Of a DNA stretch of 64,000 nucleotides, positions 45,773-53,078 are shown in pieces. Made by a program: the position numbers and the translations under genes. This DNA is from JBCBSP01 sp039819095 (lineage in GTDB: Bacteria; Pseudomonadota; Alphaproteobacteria; Caulobacterales; Maricaulaceae). The notes under the pieces are model-generated. The model searched no databases. It saw only the letters and a program-made list of their open reading frames with translations, and was not told the DNA's origin. The stretch covers positions 248,001 through 312,000 of the forward strand of contig JBCBSP010000002.1 in NCBI GenBank assembly GCA_039819095.1, written 5' to 3'. The first letter of the stretch is position 1; each line of letters starts with the position of its first letter.

Positions 45773-46465
45773 ATGGCGAACTCACCGAACATCGCCGAAG
45801 ACACCATGCGCGAGCGCCGCGTCGGTCGCCGCGTCAGTGCTGAAACCGTCGCCGAACAACTTGTTCAGGCGATCAAGCGCCGCGAGTTTCGCCCAGGCGA
45901 CCGCTTACGCGAGCAGGACCTGGCCGAACGATTCGGCGTGTCGCGCGGACCCGTGCGCGAGGCGCTCAGAATGCTGCAGTCGAAATCGCTGGTGCGGATC
46001 GTGCCGATGCGCGGCGCCAGCGTCGCCTCATTGTCCGACCGTGAAGCCGTTGAGGCGGTCGAGATCGGCGCGGCCCTGTTCGCCCTTGGCATGCGCAAGG
46101 CCGCCGAGGCCGAACATGAGTGCGCGCTGGAGCCAGTCAAAGCCCAGTGGCGCGCGCTGGAGGAAATGGCGGACCTGTCCGTGCCTCCGAAAGCGTTTTA
46201 CCGCCAAACCGTGCTGATGGGTGACGCCTTGCTGCATATCGCGACGACTCAGCGTCTGCGCACCCTGCTTCTGGATGTGCGCCTGGGCGCACCCGCGATT
46301 CACGGCCCGCTCGGTTTCACCTCCGCTGAGCTGCGCAAGACCTCTATCCGCAAATGGGCCGAACTGATCGACGCGGTGGAGACGCGCCAGGCCGACACGG
46401 CCGAACGGCTTGCGCGCGAGCTTCATCTTGATGCGCTGGAAGCGGCTTTGGGAGTGCTGCCATGA
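45773..46465 (+). CDS. GntR family regulator, FadR subfamily
   Basis: A 230-residue regulator with a winged helix (RLREQDLAERFGVSRGPVRE, about 45-64) and a C-terminal all-helical FCD-type ligand domain. TGGAGG sets the ATG at 45,773; the longer in-frame sequence upstream carries the operators. It overlaps the DUF1214 gene by ATGA, so it is part of that operon. It is the best candidate for the protein that reads the local operators. Confidence 0.9.
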   Translation: MANSPNIAEDTMRERRVGRRVSAETVAEQLVQAIKRREFRPGDRLREQDLAERFGVSRGPVREALRMLQSKSLVRIVPMRGASVASLSDREAVEAVEIGAALFALGMRKAAEAEHECALEPVKAQWRALEEMADLSVPPKAFYRQTVLMGDALLHIATTQRLRTLLLDVRLGAPAIHGPLGFTSAELRKTSIRKWAELIDAVETRQADTAERLARELHLDALEAALGVLP

Positions 46466-47055
46466 CCTTGCCGAGTCTGCGAGCCACCATCGCGATGCTG
46501 ATCCTCTTGGCGCTGATCGGCCCCGCATCCTGGTTCATCGGACGCGCGCTGGCTGACGCCGCCGCGGATGGCGACCTGCTGGCGAGTGACCGTCTGGAGA
46601 CGGTGGGCGTGTGGTCGACCCACGCCAGCCTCGGCGCGGCGGAGGGCGACCCAATCCTGCGCGCCTGGGTGGCCCGTACGGCGATCCTGCCGCTGGCAGG
46701 CGGGGAGGTCGCCTATTTCTGGACCACCCGCACGACGACCGGCGCGGCGTTGAATCCTGACTGCGCGTACGAGGTGACGGTCCCGCAGCCCGATGCGCGC
46801 TGGTGGAGCATCAGCACATATGATGACCGGTACAGGCCCATCGCCAACGCGATCGAACGCTACTCGGTCAATTCGCGCGCCGGCGTCTCCCGCTTCACCG
46901 TATCGCGTACGCCGCCTGACGATCAGACGGCGTGGCTGCCGCTGGGCGAGGCTGTGAGTTTTGAGCTCTTTTTCCGCGTGTACCAGCCCGGCCCGGGTTT
47001 TGATGCGCGTGCGGAAACCTCCATGCCCGCCGTAAGGGAGATCGGCCCATGTTGA
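46462..47055 (+). CDS. DUF1214 domain protein (half of a usually fused pair)
   Basis: A 197-residue protein with an N-terminal membrane anchor (AMLILLALIGPASWFIG) and a DUF1214 domain with TGAALNPDCAYEVTV, RWWSISTYDDRYRPIAN and GEAVSFELFFRVYQP. In most bacteria DUF1254 and DUF1214 occur in one protein; here they are two overlapping genes. The unit is coupled to the GntR gene upstream and overlaps the DUF1254 gene by seven bases. Function unknown. Confidence 0.78.
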   Translation: MTLPSLRATIAMLILLALIGPASWFIGRALADAAADGDLLASDRLETVGVWSTHASLGAAEGDPILRAWVARTAILPLAGGEVAYFWTTRTTTGAALNPDCAYEVTVPQPDARWWSISTYDDRYRPIANAIERYSVNSRAGVSRFTVSRTPPDDQTAWLPLGEAVSFELFFRVYQPGPGFDARAETSMPAVREIGPC

Positions 47056-47621
47056 CCATCCGCCAGACTGTCCTTGCCGCAGGCCTCAGCGTCGTCGTCG
47101 CAAGCGCCGGAATATCAGCCGGCTTCCTGCAGCGCATTCACGCCATCCCTTACGAGGAGATGGACCGGATGCGCGCCATCATGACCACGATGGCGGGCGG
47201 GGCGAACACGACCGGCTATTCGCCTGACCCGGCGCCTTCAACCCGCGTCGTCCGCAATAACCCCGATACGCGGACCGTCTATTGTTGGGCGGATCTGTCA
47301 GGCGGTCCGGTGCGCATTTCCGGCCCCCTGCCGGTGGATGATTACTGGTCGATCTCGGTTTACACGCCCGACAGCCTGAACCCGGTGGTGGTGTCCGATC
47401 GTGAGCTTGGCGGGGCGGGCCGGTTCGACTTCATCCTCGCAGCAGCCGGCGAGCAGGCTGAAGCGGTGGCGGCGCAGCTGCCGGATGGGGCGCAGCTGGC
47501 GCAGATCAACGCCAGCGAGGCGGCGGTGCTGCTGCGCTACTTTCTGCCGACAAAAGCCGATCAGCCCGCGCTCGACGCGATTCGCCGCGCCGCGCGCTGC
47601 GCATCGCTCAATGCCCGCTGA
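47049..47621 (+). CDS. DUF1254 domain protein (second half of the pair)
   Basis: A 190-residue protein with an N-terminal membrane segment (TVLAAGLSVVVASAGISAG) and a DUF1254-like domain (NNPDTRTVYCWADLSGGP, PVDDYWSISVYTPDSLNP). It probably sits in the periplasm bound to the inner membrane together with the DUF1214 protein. It ends six bases from the convergent esterase gene. Confidence 0.75.
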   Translation: MLTIRQTVLAAGLSVVVASAGISAGFLQRIHAIPYEEMDRMRAIMTTMAGGANTTGYSPDPAPSTRVVRNNPDTRTVYCWADLSGGPVRISGPLPVDDYWSISVYTPDSLNPVVVSDRELGGAGRFDFILAAAGEQAEAVAAQLPDGAQLAQINASEAAVLLRYFLPTKADQPALDAIRRAARCASLNAR

Positions 47622-47627
47622 AGCGCA

Positions 47628-48671
47628 TCAAGGCGCTGACGGGACCCTGCGGCGATCCACATCCGCCAGCGGATCGAAAGCGGCCACAAAACCCGGCCCA
47701 TCGATGAAGGCCTGCGCGGACGCATCCTCGGTCAGCGTCGCCAGGAAGAAGGCGGCGACCGCCTCCGCCGTGGCCGCCTGAACGGCTGGATACCAGTCCG
47801 GCGCCGCGCGACGCGCCATTGCCCGGCCGGAGAAGACAGAGTGGTCGCCTCCGTCGAACACGATGAGATATTGCGGCGCACCAGCAATCTGCTGGAACGC
47901 AATCAGACGGTCTGACGGCGGGGCGTCCGGGTTGAGCGGGTTGCCGTCATCGGTTCCGGTCAGATGCAGGATCGGAATGTCGATCGAGCCGTACAATGTT
48001 GGATAATCGCTTTCCTGCATGCGGGCGTTTGGCGCCGGCGGAGAGAGGGCTGCGCCGGCCAGGATGCGCGGCTCTTCAAACGTGCGCACGCCGCGCGGGG
48101 TGTTGAACTGAAAGCCCGCCGCCGCGATCACGGTGTGTGCGCCAAACGAATGCCCGGCGATGCCGATGCGGCCGGCATCAGCGGCCAGCCGCCCCGATGA
48201 TGCGCGGCGTTCGATCTCGTCGACCACGAAGGGGATATCGGTGAAGCGGTTGATCGTCGTGGCCGGATTGCGCGTGGCCTGACGCAAAGCCCGCATGATC
48301 GCGGACCGCCCATCCGCTCGCTGTCCGGCCCACACTGCCTCATCGGAGCCGGGGTGCTGGATGTGCACGGCGATCATCCCCCAGCTGGCCAGATGGCGTC
48401 CAAGATAGGGCGCGGCTTCCCGGCTTCCGCCAAGACCATGGGAAAAGATCACGACCGGGAAAACCCCCTCCCCGTCCGGCGAATAAATCTTCACCGGCAG
48501 GCGGCGGTCGCGCGCCGCATCGACCCAGTGATCCACGGTGATTTGAACCGCGAACCCGCCTGGATCGGCGAATGGCCGCTCCATCGCCGACGGTTGACCG
48601 TCGGCAGGCGGACTGCACGCGCCGATCGCGAGAAGGGCGGCAATGATGAAAGTCGGCAATGTGCGCGCCAT
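47628..48671 (-). CDS. Alpha/beta-hydrolase lipoprotein (platelet-activating-factor-acetylhydrolase-like)
   Basis: A 347-residue esterase with the nucleophile Ser175 in IAGHSFGAHT, the oxyanion segment FSHGLGGSREAAPYL and a late Asp/His (TGTDDGNP, GGDHSVF). The N-terminus has a lipobox (AALLAIGAC19), so it should be a periplasmic lipoprotein. It lies 21 bases downstream of the sulfatase gene on the same strand; the two form an operon under shared operator copy 3. AGGAG precedes the ATG. The substrate is unknown; a sulfated ester would fit the context. Confidence 0.85.
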   Translation of the reverse strand: MARTLPTFIIAALLAIGACSPPADGQPSAMERPFADPGGFAVQITVDHWVDAARDRRLPVKIYSPDGEGVFPVVIFSHGLGGSREAAPYLGRHLASWGMIAVHIQHPGSDEAVWAGQRADGRSAIMRALRQATRNPATTINRFTDIPFVVDEIERRASSGRLAADAGRIGIAGHSFGAHTVIAAAGFQFNTPRGVRTFEEPRILAGAALSPPAPNARMQESDYPTLYGSIDIPILHLTGTDDGNPLNPDAPPSDRLIAFQQIAGAPQYLIVFDGGDHSVFSGRAMARRAAPDWYPAVQAATAEAVAAFFLATLTEDASAQAFIDGPGFVAAFDPLADVDRRRVPSAP

Positions 48672-48692
48672 GGCGATTACTCCTCTTGTCGG

Positions 48693-50234
48693 TCAGCCCG
48701 GCCAGTTGATCCAGTCCTCATCGGTCTCCGGATCGCCTTCACCGGCTCCGGCGTCGGCGAATACGGGCAGGAGGAAATTGGACGGCCAGAGCGGCGTGTC
48801 GGCCAGCTCGGCCTCATGCGCAGCGAAGAGCGCGCTGAGCGCCTCGACGATCTGCGGATGAGTATCGGCCAGATTGTTGCCCTCGGTCGGATCGGTCGCC
48901 AGATCGTACAGCCAGACCCGGTCCCGACTGCGGTCGACGTGAAGCTTCCAGTCACCGCGCCGAACCGCGAAATAGTGGTGATTGCGCCAGAACAGCACCT
49001 CATGGCCTTCAATATCCTGACCGTTGAACGCGGCGGCGATGTTCTTTCCGTCGATCGCACGGTCGGACGGGAGCTCGGCGCCGGCGGCTTCGGCTAAGGT
49101 GACGAAGAGATCCATCTGGCTGACCGGCGCTTCGCTCTCCACCCCGCCGGCGCCGCGCCCGGCGCGGACCAGGAAGGGCACCCGTACGCCGCCTTCCCAG
49201 AAGCTCGCCTTCCAGCCGCGGAAGGGCGCGTTCTGCTCCACGATGCGAGTGTAGTCCGCGCCGCCATTATCGGACGAAAAGACGATGATGGTTCGCTCCG
49301 CCGCACCGGAGCGTTCAACAGCATCGAGCACGCGCCCGACAGCTGCATCCATCGACAGGATCATCGCGTAATAGGTGCGCGCGACATGGTCCTCGATATG
49401 CTCAAGCTCGTCATAGGCCCATTGCGGCGCCTGCAGCGGATTGTGGGGCGCATTGAAGGAGACCTTGGCGAAGTAAGGTTCATCGCCGGCCTCCTCGATG
49501 AAACGCACCGCTTCATCGGCCCACAGATCAGTCTGGTAGACATTGGAGGCTTCCGGCTCGCCATTGCGAACCAGCGAGTAGCCGAGCGCGCGCCAGATGA
49601 TCTGGTCGATCCCGCTCCACTCCAGACGCGCCTCGACAATGCCGTCCGAGCCCGGCTCGGCGAACATGGAACCGCCCGAATAGAAACCGACATGCATGTC
49701 GAAGCCCTGATCTTCAGGGCGCAGGCCGGGCGCGGCGCCCAGATGCCATTTGCCGAACAGAGCTGTGCGATAGCCTTGCTCGCGCAGGAGCTCGGCGAGT
49801 GTGATCTCATCCGGCGGCAGACCTTGCTGAGGGACAGGCACCTGACGCTCTTCAGAAACCTCGACGAACACGCCGCCGCGTTCACCCAGGCCGGCGGCGG
49901 CCTGCGCGAAGCGCGGCGAGGAGGGGTTCACCTCCATGCCGAAACGCTGCTGATAGCGTCCCGTCATCAACCCAGCGCGTGAGGTGGCGCAGACCGGACT
50001 GGTGACATAGCCCTGACGGAAGATGACGCCTTCGCGTCCGATTGAGTCGATATGCGGCGTCGCCGCCATCGCCGCGCCATGCACGGAGACATCATTCCAG
50101 CCCAGGTCATCGGCGAGGAAAAGGATGATGTTCGGCCGGGCCTCTTCGGCTGGCGTGGTCGGGGCGGCGTCCCGCTGGGTCTGCGGCGCGCACGCCGCCG
50201 CCAGAACCACCACCGCACAGAACACTTGACGCAT
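48693..50234 (-). CDS. Sulfatase lipoprotein with variant formylglycine motif
   Basis: A 513-residue arylsulfatase-type enzyme with metal-binding Asp pair ADDLGWNDV (41-49), the modification site C82-A-T-S-R in SPVCATSRAGLMTGRY, GKWHLGAAPG and FSSDNGGADY. The usual site is C-x-P-x-R or C-x-A-x-R; Thr in the third position is unusual. The signal has a lipobox (VVVLAAAC15), so it acts in the periplasm. GAAGGAGG precedes the ATG. A formylglycine-generating enzyme, needed to activate Cys82, is encoded 1.2 kb away at 51,450. It is followed by an esterase gene in the same operon. Confidence 0.9.
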   Translation of the reverse strand: MRQVFCAVVVLAAACAPQTQRDAAPTTPAEEARPNIILFLADDLGWNDVSVHGAAMAATPHIDSIGREGVIFRQGYVTSPVCATSRAGLMTGRYQQRFGMEVNPSSPRFAQAAAGLGERGGVFVEVSEERQVPVPQQGLPPDEITLAELLREQGYRTALFGKWHLGAAPGLRPEDQGFDMHVGFYSGGSMFAEPGSDGIVEARLEWSGIDQIIWRALGYSLVRNGEPEASNVYQTDLWADEAVRFIEEAGDEPYFAKVSFNAPHNPLQAPQWAYDELEHIEDHVARTYYAMILSMDAAVGRVLDAVERSGAAERTIIVFSSDNGGADYTRIVEQNAPFRGWKASFWEGGVRVPFLVRAGRGAGGVESEAPVSQMDLFVTLAEAAGAELPSDRAIDGKNIAAAFNGQDIEGHEVLFWRNHHYFAVRRGDWKLHVDRSRDRVWLYDLATDPTEGNNLADTHPQIVEALSALFAAHEAELADTPLWPSNFLLPVFADAGAGEGDPETDEDWINWPG

Positions 50235-50300
50235 GTCGCGCCTCCTTCACCTTGGTCAGCTTAAGCCATGCAGGCTGGAAATCGGCCCGCTCATGTTTAT

Positions 50301-50316
50301 GGTACCGAAGGGTATC
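50301..50316. promoter_or_regulatory. Shared operator copy 3 (GRTAC-N6-GTAYC)
   Basis: GGTACCGAAGGGTATC, followed by ATTTTGATG, between the divergent sulfatase and DUF2855 genes. Confidence 0.65.
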
Positions 50317-50369
50317 ATTTTGATGCGCTCTGTCTATTGAAAGCTTGCGTGCGCGAGGAGACGAACTTC

Positions 50370-51437
50370 ATGACGGGTTGGGCCCTGGAAATTGACCGTA
50401 ACGACATTACAAAAGCCGATATCGTAGAGGATGAGCCGCGCCCGCTTCAGCCCGGCGAAGCGCGCCTTACGATCCGTCGGTTCGCGCTGACCGCCAACAA
50501 CATCACCTACGCCGCTTTCGGCGAGGCGATGCAGTACTGGGCCTTCTTTCCAGCCAGCAACGCCGCGCGCGGGCGGCTGCCGGTCTGGGGCTTCGCCGAG
50601 GTGGCGGAGAGCCAGGCTGAAGGGTTAAAGACCGGCGAACGCATCTATGGATATTTCCCCGCCGCCTCAGGGTTCGTCGTCTCAGTCGCAGGTCTGAGCG
50701 CGCGCAGCTTCAAGGATGCGGCCCCTCACCGCGCCGAGCTTCCTCCGGCCTATAACCGCTATGTCCGGTGCGCGGGCGATCCGGCATACGACTTCGCCTC
50801 CGAACCGGAACAGATGGTGCTACAACCGCTTTTCCTGACCTCATTTCTGATCGCGCGCGAGCTTCAAGCCCAGCCCGGCGCGACGCCGGTTCTGACCAGC
50901 GCTTCCAGCAAGACGGCGATCGCACTGGCGAGCCTTCTGGCTGAGGCCGGCGTGTCCGGCACGGTCGGGCTGACGTCGGAACGCAATCGCGCCTTCGTTG
51001 AAGGGCTGGGGCTTTATGATCGCGTGCACGCCTATGAAGAGATCGAGGCGCTCGGCGATCTCGACGCCATCCGCGTGATCGATTTCGCCGGCGACAGCGC
51101 GGTGAACCGTGCGATTCACACCGCCCATGCTGAACGGCTTGAAGCCAATATCCGTGTCGGCGGCGCGCACTGGGAGAACTCGGCCCCGGCGCGGGATCTG
51201 CCGGGTCCGAAACCGGTCTTCTTCTTCGCGCCAAGCTCGCTGGAGCATACGATCAAGGAGATTGGGCGAGAGGCGTTTGAAGCCGATTACAGCCGCGCAT
51301 GGCGCGCCTTCAGCGAGAGCGCGAAAACCTGGTGCGCGTTTCAAGCCCATCACGGGCCGGATGGCGCTCTGAAGCTCTATGAAGGGCTCGCCAATCAGTC
51401 GATCGCGATGACTGGCGGCGCTTATGTGGAGCTCTGA
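50370..51437 (+). CDS. DUF2855 family protein (quinone-oxidoreductase-like fold)
   Basis: A 355-residue cytoplasmic protein. An N-terminal GroES-like part (TIRRFALTANNITYAAFG, PVWGFAEVAES) and a Rossmann-like second half (VLTSASSKTAIALASLLAE) resemble the MDR superfamily, but the usual zinc and NADPH signatures are not clear. DUF2855 proteins have no firm function. The ATG at 50,370 has GAGGAG upstream; the longer in-frame start at 50,268 would include the operator and is rejected. It ends 13 bases from the convergent formylglycine-enzyme gene. Confidence 0.82.
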   Translation: MTGWALEIDRNDITKADIVEDEPRPLQPGEARLTIRRFALTANNITYAAFGEAMQYWAFFPASNAARGRLPVWGFAEVAESQAEGLKTGERIYGYFPAASGFVVSVAGLSARSFKDAAPHRAELPPAYNRYVRCAGDPAYDFASEPEQMVLQPLFLTSFLIARELQAQPGATPVLTSASSKTAIALASLLAEAGVSGTVGLTSERNRAFVEGLGLYDRVHAYEEIEALGDLDAIRVIDFAGDSAVNRAIHTAHAERLEANIRVGGAHWENSAPARDLPGPKPVFFFAPSSLEHTIKEIGREAFEADYSRAWRAFSESAKTWCAFQAHHGPDGALKLYEGLANQSIAMTGGAYVEL

Positions 51438-51449
51438 CCGGAGCGAATG

Positions 51450-52373
51450 TCAGGGCGCTTCGCCGGTCGCCGGTTCGCTGTCATAGACCACACGGAAGCC
51501 GATATGGCTTGAGGAGAAGTCCCATTCCTGCGGCTGGCGCGCCGGAGGGCGGTAACGGACGCAATAACTCGGCGCGCACAGGAAGGAGCCGCCGCGTATG
51601 ACGCCGGCGGAGCCGGTATCGTCAAACGGGCTGGACGTCCACTCCCACACATTGCCGGCGATGTCGTAAACACCGTAGCCGGTCGCCTCGTAACAGCCGA
51701 CCGGCGCGAGACCGGCATGGCCGTCATCGCCCACGTCAAGCGCCGGGAAGGGGCCCTGCCAGGTGTTTGCGCGCCACTGCCCGTCCGGCCGGAATTCATC
51801 ACCCCAAGCGAACTCGGCGTTCTGAAGACCGCCGCGCGCAACGATTTCCCATTCCGCTTCGTTCGGCAGACGACCTCCGGCCCAGGCCGCATAGGCGGCG
51901 GCGTCCTCAAACGTGACGTGAACCACCGGATAGGCGCCCATCCCCTCAATCGTGCTGCCGGGACCGTGCGGCGCGCGCCAGTGCGCGCCCGGCACGAAGC
52001 TCCACCAGAAGCCGCCCTGGCGCACATCGACGCCGAACACCGCCGAGCCCGGCGTCAGGAGATCCGGGTCGATCTCAGGATGATCAGCCGGGTCCGGCGT
52101 CCGTTCGGCGAGAGTGACATAGCCCGTCTCGGCCACGAAGCGCCCAAATTGTGCGTTGGTGACCTCGAACGCATCAATCCAGAACCCGTCCGTACGCACC
52201 GTACGCGCGGGCCCTTCCTCTGTATAACGCGCATTGGTTCCAATAAGGAATTCACCAGCCGGCACTGATACGACGCCCGCTGCAGGCGGCGAACAGACAG
52301 CCTCACGCGCTTCATCACCCGCTGAACAAGCGCCGAGAGTCGTCACAACACCGCAAAGAAGAAGCAGCCGCAT
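51450..52373 (-). CDS. Exported formylglycine-generating enzyme (SUMF1 family) lipoprotein
   Basis: A 307-residue FGE-sulfatase-domain protein (GEFLIGTNARYTEEGPARTV, DAFEVTNAQFGRFV, AGNVWEWTSSPFD, RGGSFLCAPSYCVRYRPPAR). Both active-site Cys are kept, C266 and C271, five apart as in proven enzymes, so it should oxidise a sulfatase Cys to formylglycine. The N-terminus is a lipoprotein signal (MRLLLLCGVVTTLGAC16); bacterial FGEs usually act in the cytoplasm, so export is notable. The sulfatase 1.2 kb away is its likely substrate. No clear Shine-Dalgarno precedes the ATG, and the island junction begins about 75 bases upstream. A remnant of a second copy lies at 36,154. Confidence 0.88.
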   Translation of the reverse strand: MRLLLLCGVVTTLGACSAGDEAREAVCSPPAAGVVSVPAGEFLIGTNARYTEEGPARTVRTDGFWIDAFEVTNAQFGRFVAETGYVTLAERTPDPADHPEIDPDLLTPGSAVFGVDVRQGGFWWSFVPGAHWRAPHGPGSTIEGMGAYPVVHVTFEDAAAYAAWAGGRLPNEAEWEIVARGGLQNAEFAWGDEFRPDGQWRANTWQGPFPALDVGDDGHAGLAPVGCYEATGYGVYDIAGNVWEWTSSPFDDTGSAGVIRGGSFLCAPSYCVRYRPPARQPQEWDFSSSHIGFRVVYDSEPATGEAP

Positions 52374-52446
52374 CCGACGAGCATACCAAGCCGAACGCCC
52401 TTCTCACCAGAGCGCCAGGTGAGAGAAAAGCGAGCGTCAGCTACAC

Positions 52447-52732
52447 GTTCTCTAAAGAATATCGAGCTGATGGAAGAGTGGGGCGTCACGGTCCAGGTGC
52501 GCAAGCTAAGCCCCACCTTCGAAGGCCAGCTCACCAACCATCCGCTGGTGGGATGATTGGGGCTGAGCGGGTGAAGAACAAGGCCGGTAAGAGCCCGTTC
52601 GACACAATCGGCGACAGCACTGCACATTGTCCGCCGCTGGTGATCACCGAAGAAGAGCTTAACGAGCTGTTTGACCGTCTCGAACGGGCGCTCAACCGGG
52701 CCCTGGACTGGGCCGCCGGAGCGGGGCGCTAA
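52447..52732 (+). pseudogene. Degraded 3' part of a class III aminotransferase gene
   Basis: The stretch matches the last 390 bases of the intact gene at 29,468-30,868, from KNIELMEEWG to RALDWA. It carries several deletions, including about 70 bases before SPFDTIG/LCPPLVITEE, and a TGA after HPLVG. The stop codon region and the tail beyond are also shared. It is a dead copy left at the island border. Confidence 0.9.
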
Positions 52733-52750
52733 ACTCTTAGTTCAGGGCGC

Positions 52751-52902
52751 GGTTAGCGGTTCGCCGCGCCGCGTTTCAGCTTGAATATCTTCGTCAGTTT
52801 CTCGCGCCCAACACCTGTTCCAATTCCATGTTCCAATGATTTTCCAATGGATAACAAATTCAATACCTTATATGCCCTCAAGCATCTTCCATAAATCCCA
52901 CC
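52751..52902. repeat. Tail repeat, copy B
   Basis: Homologous to 30,863-31,002: GGTTAGCGGTTCGCCGCGCC, TCGCGCCCAACACCTGTTCC, CCAATGGATAACAAATTCAA and TTCCATAAATCCCACC occur in the same order. This copy continues into the full tRNA-derived 19-bp repeat. Confidence 0.8.
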
Positions 52903-52912
52903 CTCACCGCCA
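52894..52912. repeat. attR-like direct repeat of the tRNA-Ser 3' end
   Basis: AATCCCACCCTCACCGCCA is identical to the last 19 bases of tRNA-Ser at 14,988-15,006. No tRNA gene precedes it here, so it is a displaced fragment, as expected for the right border of an island. Confidence 0.85.
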
Positions 52913-52915
52913 GTC

Positions 52916-52934
52916 AGACCAGCCCATCTGGTCT
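52916..52934 (+). terminator. Hairpin probably left over as the original tRNA-Ser terminator
   Basis: AGACCAG-CCCAT-CTGGTCT followed by CGTTCC starts three bases after the tRNA 3' fragment. The intact tRNA at 15,006 lacks such a hairpin. The remaining 140 bases to the chemoreceptor gene hold nothing recognisable. Confidence 0.6.
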
Positions 52935-53078
52935 CGTTCCAACAACTCTCAAAATTCTGCCGAAGTTTGCGCCGATTACCTTCTGGGTAATCGGAATGAG
53001 ACAGCCTAAACGCAACTCGATACGCCCTGTTTCTCGGAAAGCCTCAGCTCACCGGTTCCCACTTTTGCTGAAAAGGCT

